Positions 27,296 to 30,286 of a stretch of DNA of 30,286 nt are shown one piece after another; position 1 is the stretch's first letter; the number at the start of each line of letters is the position of its first letter. A program made the position numbers and the translations under genes. Under the pieces are notes generated by a model, which did no database searches, had not been told where the DNA came from, and worked only from the letters and a program-made list of their open reading frames with translations. The DNA is taken from the IMG/VR virus record IMGVR_UViG_3300036398_002140, positions 1-30,286 of that record. One strand, given 5' to 3'. The DNA is from a virus.

Positions 27296-28200
27296 AGATC
27301 GATCTCGCTTCGCATACCAATAAAGACAGGGAAGCGCGGTTTATCTTTGACACCAACCTCGAAGTGTTTGTACTTCGCCAGCTTGCCAAGATACTTATCG
27401 CGGTTCGCCCAGATTTCATCACGGACTTCTTGCGTGTAACCAGAACCGATGTTAAACTCGATACCAGTTTTGATATCACGCACAACCAACGCACCAAGTG
27501 TATTCATAGCCATTAGGTTATCCTTGTGGCTAGAACGGAAGCTGTTACCCAGTTCGTTCACTTGCTTGTCATTCATGTTCTTGTAAAGTTCTTCGAAGCC
27601 AAGGATCTCAGCTTCGCTGTCGCTGAATCGCTTCAGCTTAAAGATGTTGGCTTCACGATTAGTAGAACGACCATGCTTGTACTTACCAGTCAGGCTTCGC
27701 ACCATGACACCCTCGTAGCCATCTTCGACCAATGCTTTCTCGAACCCCAACAAAGTGCTTTCGCAGTCAACAAAGTTCTGTGGCATGATATGAATGCGGT
27801 CAGAAGGAACTGCTTTTGCCAGTCGTTTCTGAATGCGCTCATAGCGTGTTTTGTATTCTTCGTCAGCATGCGCTTCGGTCGCATCATCGAACACGCAGAA
27901 CCGCACATCAGGTTCACCGTCCTCGCTCATTACACCAGAGACAGTGACATTATACACATTCTCAGCATTACTCTTGCCAACAATCAGCTCGCCGTCAAAA
28001 CCATTGTACTTGTCTTGACCGAACAGAAGCTGAACGTACTCATTAGGAATACGTTTCAGATTGCGAGAGTAGACGACTCCGTCGCGAATGACGGCACGAA
28101 TGCCGTCAAGTTTCGCAGACAGATACATCGGATACGGAAGCTTCTCTATCTCGTCTTGAGTTAGAGTCGCAGCGAGCAAAGGCTTGAAACCTTTAGACAT
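27292..28200 (-). CDS. ATP-dependent DNA ligase, 302 aa
   Basis: Nucleotidyltransferase motifs in order: I SAKLDGIRAV with the AMP-accepting Lys30; Ia YSRNLKR; III FDGELIVG (68-75); IV DGYEGVMVRS; V NIFKLKRF; and an OB-fold end (GALVVRDIKTGIEFNIGSGY, RFPVFIGMR). Its compact size is typical of T7-like and other minimal phage ligases rather than T4 gp30 (487 residues), so the replication set is not purely T4-derived. It seals nicks between Okazaki fragments. Confidence 0.9.
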   Translation of the reverse strand: MSKGFKPLLAATLTQDEIEKLPYPMYLSAKLDGIRAVIRDGVVYSRNLKRIPNEYVQLLFGQDKYNGFDGELIVGKSNAENVYNVTVSGVMSEDGEPDVRFCVFDDATEAHADEEYKTRYERIQKRLAKAVPSDRIHIMPQNFVDCESTLLGFEKALVEDGYEGVMVRSLTGKYKHGRSTNREANIFKLKRFSDSEAEILGFEELYKNMNDKQVNELGNSFRSSHKDNLMAMNTLGALVVRDIKTGIEFNIGSGYTQEVRDEIWANRDKYLGKLAKYKHFEVGVKDKPRFPVFIGMRSEIDL

Positions 28201-28202
28201 GA

Positions 28203-28424
28203 TTAGTTCCAGTCGCGGTAGTCGTGGTTGGGTTTGATTTTGGTGCTGAAGTAAGTGCCTTTCGATTCGGCATTCAGCAGAGATTCGAACTTCTTGTTAG
28301 AAACATCGATGTAGCTGTATTTGCTACCCGACTTAAATTCAACATACAGTTCTTTGTCAGCTTTATCGTACGCAACTTTGGCGAGATTGCTGGACTTCAC
28401 TTTGACCCATTTCAAATCATTCAT
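28203..28424 (-). CDS. KTSC-domain protein, 73 aa
   Basis: The KTSC pattern (PF13619) is plain: KSSNLAKVAYDKADKELYVEFKSGSKYSYIDVSNKKFESLLNAESKGTYFSTKIK. The domain occurs alone or beside RNA-related proteins, and its role is unclear. The start at 28424 is chosen because GGAG lies six bases before it; the ATG four codons earlier has no ribosome site. It leads the ligase unit behind promoter P7. Confidence 0.85.
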   Translation of the reverse strand: MNDLKWVKVKSSNLAKVAYDKADKELYVEFKSGSKYSYIDVSNKKFESLLNAESKGTYFSTKIKPNHDYRDWN

Positions 28425-28465
28425 ATATTTCTCCATAGTTAATAAACATCATTTACAACATCAAT

Positions 28466-28494
28466 AGTATAACCTGAAACCATCCTGCAGTAAA
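28466..28494 (-). promoter_or_regulatory. Promoter P7, TTTACT-17-TATACT
   Basis: -35 TTTACT (28494-28489), -10 TATACT (28471-28466), one base off the other six. The first motif copy (28511) begins 16 bases upstream of the -35, as at P4. Confidence 0.7.
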
Positions 28495-28504
28495 AGAATA
28501 AACT

Positions 28505-28560
28505 TCAATAAAATCAACGACTTACGCAAGACCTAAAAACTCAATCAAATCAACGACTTA
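28505..28560 (+). repeat. Two direct copies of AAATCAACGACTTA
   Basis: Copies at 28511-28524 and 28547-28560 are 36 bases apart. The longer TCAATAAAATCAACGACTTA at 28505-28524 equals 2666-2685. The second copy has TCAATC in place of TCAATA. Confidence 0.9.
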
Positions 28561-28584
28561 AAAACCCATGTAAATCAGTGGGTT
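28560..28584 (-). terminator. Terminator after the 89-residue gene
   Basis: AACCCA / TGGGTT with a ten-base loop CTGATTTACA, then a T-run on the minus strand. The loop partly echoes the dispersed motif (TGATTTA). Confidence 0.65.
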
Positions 28585-28608
28585 GGCAGACTGCGGCTCG
28601 GACAGCTT

Positions 28609-28878
28609 TTAGAAGTCGTCGTCGCGCGCAATCGAGGTAGTGAATCTTGTTTCGATAAAAACTTCGCTCGGTAGATACTCGTGAATCACTTCTTCTTCTA
28701 CCGCATTGTCGAGATACGTTTCGGCTTCGGCGAGGGAAGTAAAGTAAACATCTTGTCCGCTCTGCTGAAAATTGAACCATGAAAAGCTGTCGCCCTCTGG
28801 CTGGTATTGCGGATAGAATCGCGTCTGTTGTTTGACGAATCGTCCGACCGTGACCTGTCTTGTTCTGTATCTGTTCAT
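28609..28878 (-). CDS. Hypothetical protein, 89 aa
   Basis: MNRYRTRQVTVGRFVKQQTRFYPQYQPEG, then an acidic helix AEAETYLDNAVEEEVIHEYLP and a short strand end. AGGAG lies six bases before the ATG. No family recognised. It ends its unit just before a terminator. Confidence 0.6.
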   Translation of the reverse strand: MNRYRTRQVTVGRFVKQQTRFYPQYQPEGDSFSWFNFQQSGQDVYFTSLAEAETYLDNAVEEEVIHEYLPSEVFIETRFTTSIARDDDF

Positions 28879-28902
28879 TAATGACTCCTAGTGAACTATT
28901 AT

Positions 28903-29370
28903 TTAGTCGAGGATGACAATTGTCTCATGCTTTAGACCCCACTCACGAAACAACCTGAACGTGTTGTCAAATCCATATCGTTCCCAGACTTCAGGCTGTG
29001 ACATGTAGTCGTTCTTCTCGCGCGTGGTGACTGTGACAACCCTAGTGATTCCGCGCTGGTAAATCCTTCGCGCGCATTTCTGACAGGGATGAAGCGGATA
29101 GACGTAGATGGTCGACCCAGTAATGTTGTCATGCTCGCAATGATTCAATGCGTTGTGTTCTGCATGTATAATGCGCTTGAGCTTCTCCTCGCGGTCAGCG
29201 TACCACTCTGGGCGATCTTCCATGTTTGCAGGAAACCCATTATAACCCACCGATGCGATTGTTTTGTTCGGACGTGCGATGACTGCCCCGACCTGAGTCG
29301 ACGGATCCTTGCTCCAGCCAGCCACCACAGACGCGAGGTGTCCGTAGCGCATGTCCCATTTGTTATTCAT
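28903..29370 (-). CDS. cd: dCMP deaminase, 155 aa
   Basis: Zinc motifs IIHAEHNAL (His69, catalytic Glu71) and YPLHPCQKCAR (Cys96, Cys99), with GYNGFPANMED upstream, define deoxycytidylate deaminase as in T4 gene cd. It makes dUMP for thymidylate synthesis. The start MNNKWDMRYGHLA overlaps the previous stop by eight bases; the longer frame adds an unlikely 16 residues and a large overlap. Confidence 0.93.
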   Translation of the reverse strand: MNNKWDMRYGHLASVVAGWSKDPSTQVGAVIARPNKTIASVGYNGFPANMEDRPEWYADREEKLKRIIHAEHNALNHCEHDNITGSTIYVYPLHPCQKCARRIYQRGITRVVTVTTREKNDYMSQPEVWERYGFDNTFRLFREWGLKHETIVILD

Positions 29371-29554
29371 CGTAATCAATCCAATTTCTTTCGCCGTCGC
29401 TAAACACCGCAGAATCATTCCCTATGATTTCTACCTCTAGGTCATAGTGGTGAATGTCATAGTCAGTGAAGCTATGCTCTTCGTGATAGACACGGAATAC
29501 AAACTCGTTGTCAAGTGTTCGGATCAGAAATCCTTTTAATCCCTTTGCGTTCAT
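29363..29554 (-). CDS. Hypothetical acidic protein, 63 aa
   Basis: MNAKGLKGFLIRTLDNEFVFRVYHEEHSFTDYDIHHYDLEV, an immunoglobulin- or OB-like strand pattern rich in Asp and Glu, ending NWIDYDE. The start overlaps the stop of the 42-residue gene in ATGA. No family recognised; its position before dCMP deaminase may only reflect shared timing. Confidence 0.6.
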   Translation of the reverse strand: MNAKGLKGFLIRTLDNEFVFRVYHEEHSFTDYDIHHYDLEVEIIGNDSAVFSDGERNWIDYDE

Positions 29555-29679
29555 GGGAACATCTCGTCGGAGTCAAGCATTTCTTTCTGCTCTTCGCGTG
29601 TGGTCTTGTCTGTTGCTATCACCCAGACCAGCGACACGAATGCAGTAATAATAAAGATAGCTAGGATTATGTTTTCCAT
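29551..29679 (-). CDS. Small membrane protein, 42 aa
   Basis: MENIILAIFIITAFVSLVWVIA gives one membrane span and TDKTTREEQKEMLDSDEMFP a short acidic cytoplasmic tail. TAATG and ATGA overlaps at its two ends show that it is coupled into the operon. Function unknown. Confidence 0.6.
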   Translation of the reverse strand: MENIILAIFIITAFVSLVWVIATDKTTREEQKEMLDSDEMFP

Positions 29680-30266
29680 TATTCTACCTTCTTGAATTCT
29701 GTAATGTAACTGTTGTCAGTAATCATCTCACTGCGATTCTCGACTGAGTAGATATTCATATCAATCTCATAGCCAGGATTTTTGGTGATAGGATTATACA
29801 CCCAAGCATTATCATGCCAGATGATACGATTGTTAGGATAGACGTAGTAGTTGCCCTCATCCATCTGAAACACGTGACCGCATTTGTGCTCTGGCGTTTC
29901 AGAGAAGTTCGTGTCAAGCATGGCGCGATTCTCAAAAGACCAGTCAAGTGTAAACAAATAAATCCCACTGCGCTGTTCGCCCGAGGGAGTAATAAGTTTG
30001 GCACGTAGGCGATTGAGTCGCGACCGAACCTGAACGTCCACGTAGGAACTAAAGCAATCCCAGTAGACATGCTCGTTGAGCGGTCGAATAGGTGCATCAG
30101 GCTTCCAGCAAAATGCGGTGATTGGTCGGCGAGTCCAGTTGACACCGTTCTCTAGGAAGGCTTCGAACAATGGAACTCGTCGCTCCATAGAAGCCACAGT
30201 ATGAACGTCACAGGGAGTAAACTCACCATGACCTTTCTTATGATTAAACAGATACTCGTTTCGCAT
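29679..30266 (-). CDS. Hypothetical phage protein, 195 aa
   Basis: A soluble protein with many aromatic residues: HKKGHGEFTPCDVHTV, NWTRRPITAFCWKP, LNEHVYWDCFSSYVDV, NYYVYPNNRIIWHDNAWVYNP. It appears to be mainly strand. I do not recognise it. The last 20 bases of the window, upstream of its start, carry no identifiable element. Confidence 0.65.
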   Translation of the reverse strand: MRNEYLFNHKKGHGEFTPCDVHTVASMERRVPLFEAFLENGVNWTRRPITAFCWKPDAPIRPLNEHVYWDCFSSYVDVQVRSRLNRLRAKLITPSGEQRSGIYLFTLDWSFENRAMLDTNFSETPEHKCGHVFQMDEGNYYVYPNNRIIWHDNAWVYNPITKNPGYEIDMNIYSVENRSEMITDNSYITEFKKVE

Positions 30267-30286
30267 GAGACAAGTAATCGTAGGGA

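Noticed and set aside
27526-28164. 212-residue plus-strand frame opposite DNA ligase
   Set aside because: It is the antisense of the conserved ligase motifs, which explains its openness.
28900-28906. CTAAATA as a late-promoter variant before the 89-residue gene
   Set aside because: The string includes the TAA stop of the deaminase gene. A similar CTAAATA at 23310-23304 also includes a stop codon (TAG). Without the full TATAAATA the evidence is too thin.

Overview
The window reads as the middle of a T4-like (Straboviridae/Kyanoviridae-type) myovirus genome that infects a Gram-negative bacterium. The T4 markers are recognisable by protein family: the gp59 helicase loader (partial, left edge), gp33 late-transcription coactivator, RNase H, DexA exonuclease, a GroES/gp31-type co-chaperonin, ATP-dependent DNA ligase, dCMP deaminase, PhoH, a DUF6433-type protein and a ClpP-like protease. 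The order gp59 - two inserted genes - gp33 echoes the T4 59-33 neighbourhood. Signal peptides, a lipobox lipoprotein and outer-membrane curli transport homologues require a host with an outer membrane. A circularly permuted (two-piece) tmRNA gene points to an alpha- or betaproteobacterial type of host; that is inference. Almost all genes lie on the minus strand. The exceptions are the endolysin and a 29-residue membrane peptide behind it.

Layout from right to left, the direction of transcription: 30266-28609, small unknown proteins and dCMP deaminase; 28424-26193, KTSC protein, DNA ligase, GIY-YIG nuclease and a small partner; 26188-24716, promoter, permuted tmRNA and ten tRNAs with encoded CCA; 24678-23533, a late His-rich protein, a tRNA remnant, an RNase H-like protein and tRNA-Arg; 23527-20820, membrane protein, exported thermonuclease, GroES, AhpC, DexA and a zinc ribbon; 20817-16414, a glycan island (methyltransferase, GT8-like, GT29-like, GT4 and an epimerase) with two glutaredoxins inside it; 15703-16417 (+), GH19 endolysin and a membrane peptide; 15617-9800, an eight-gene operon with three small genes, CsgF, CsgG, a curlin-repeat protein, a FecR protein and a CHASE2-adenylate cyclase; 9652-4784, SWIM protein, unknowns, RNase H, DUF6433 and PhoH; 4777-1587, periplasmic protein, CxxCxxCC protein, PD-(D/E)XK exonuclease, SprT-like protease, winged-helix protein and SleB-type hydrolase; 1597-1, gp33, ClpP, an unknown and gp59.

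Regulation can be read in part. Seven minus-strand promoters share TTTACT-N16/17-TATAAT (one has TATACT), with a longer ATTTTACT...GTATAATA frame. At three of them a dispersed motif, AAATCAACGACTTA, lies just upstream, partly in the loop of terminator hairpins. T4-type late elements (TATAAATA) occur as a perfect palindrome between the endolysin and the curli operon, firing both ways, and in front of the late gene at 24678.

The most unusual system is the 15617-9800 operon. It is a phage curli-like amyloid and secretion set joined to a membrane adenylate cyclase and a periplasmic FecR protein, sharing a bidirectional late promoter with the lysis enzyme. The second is the phage-borne two-piece tmRNA, whose tag ends in ALAA.
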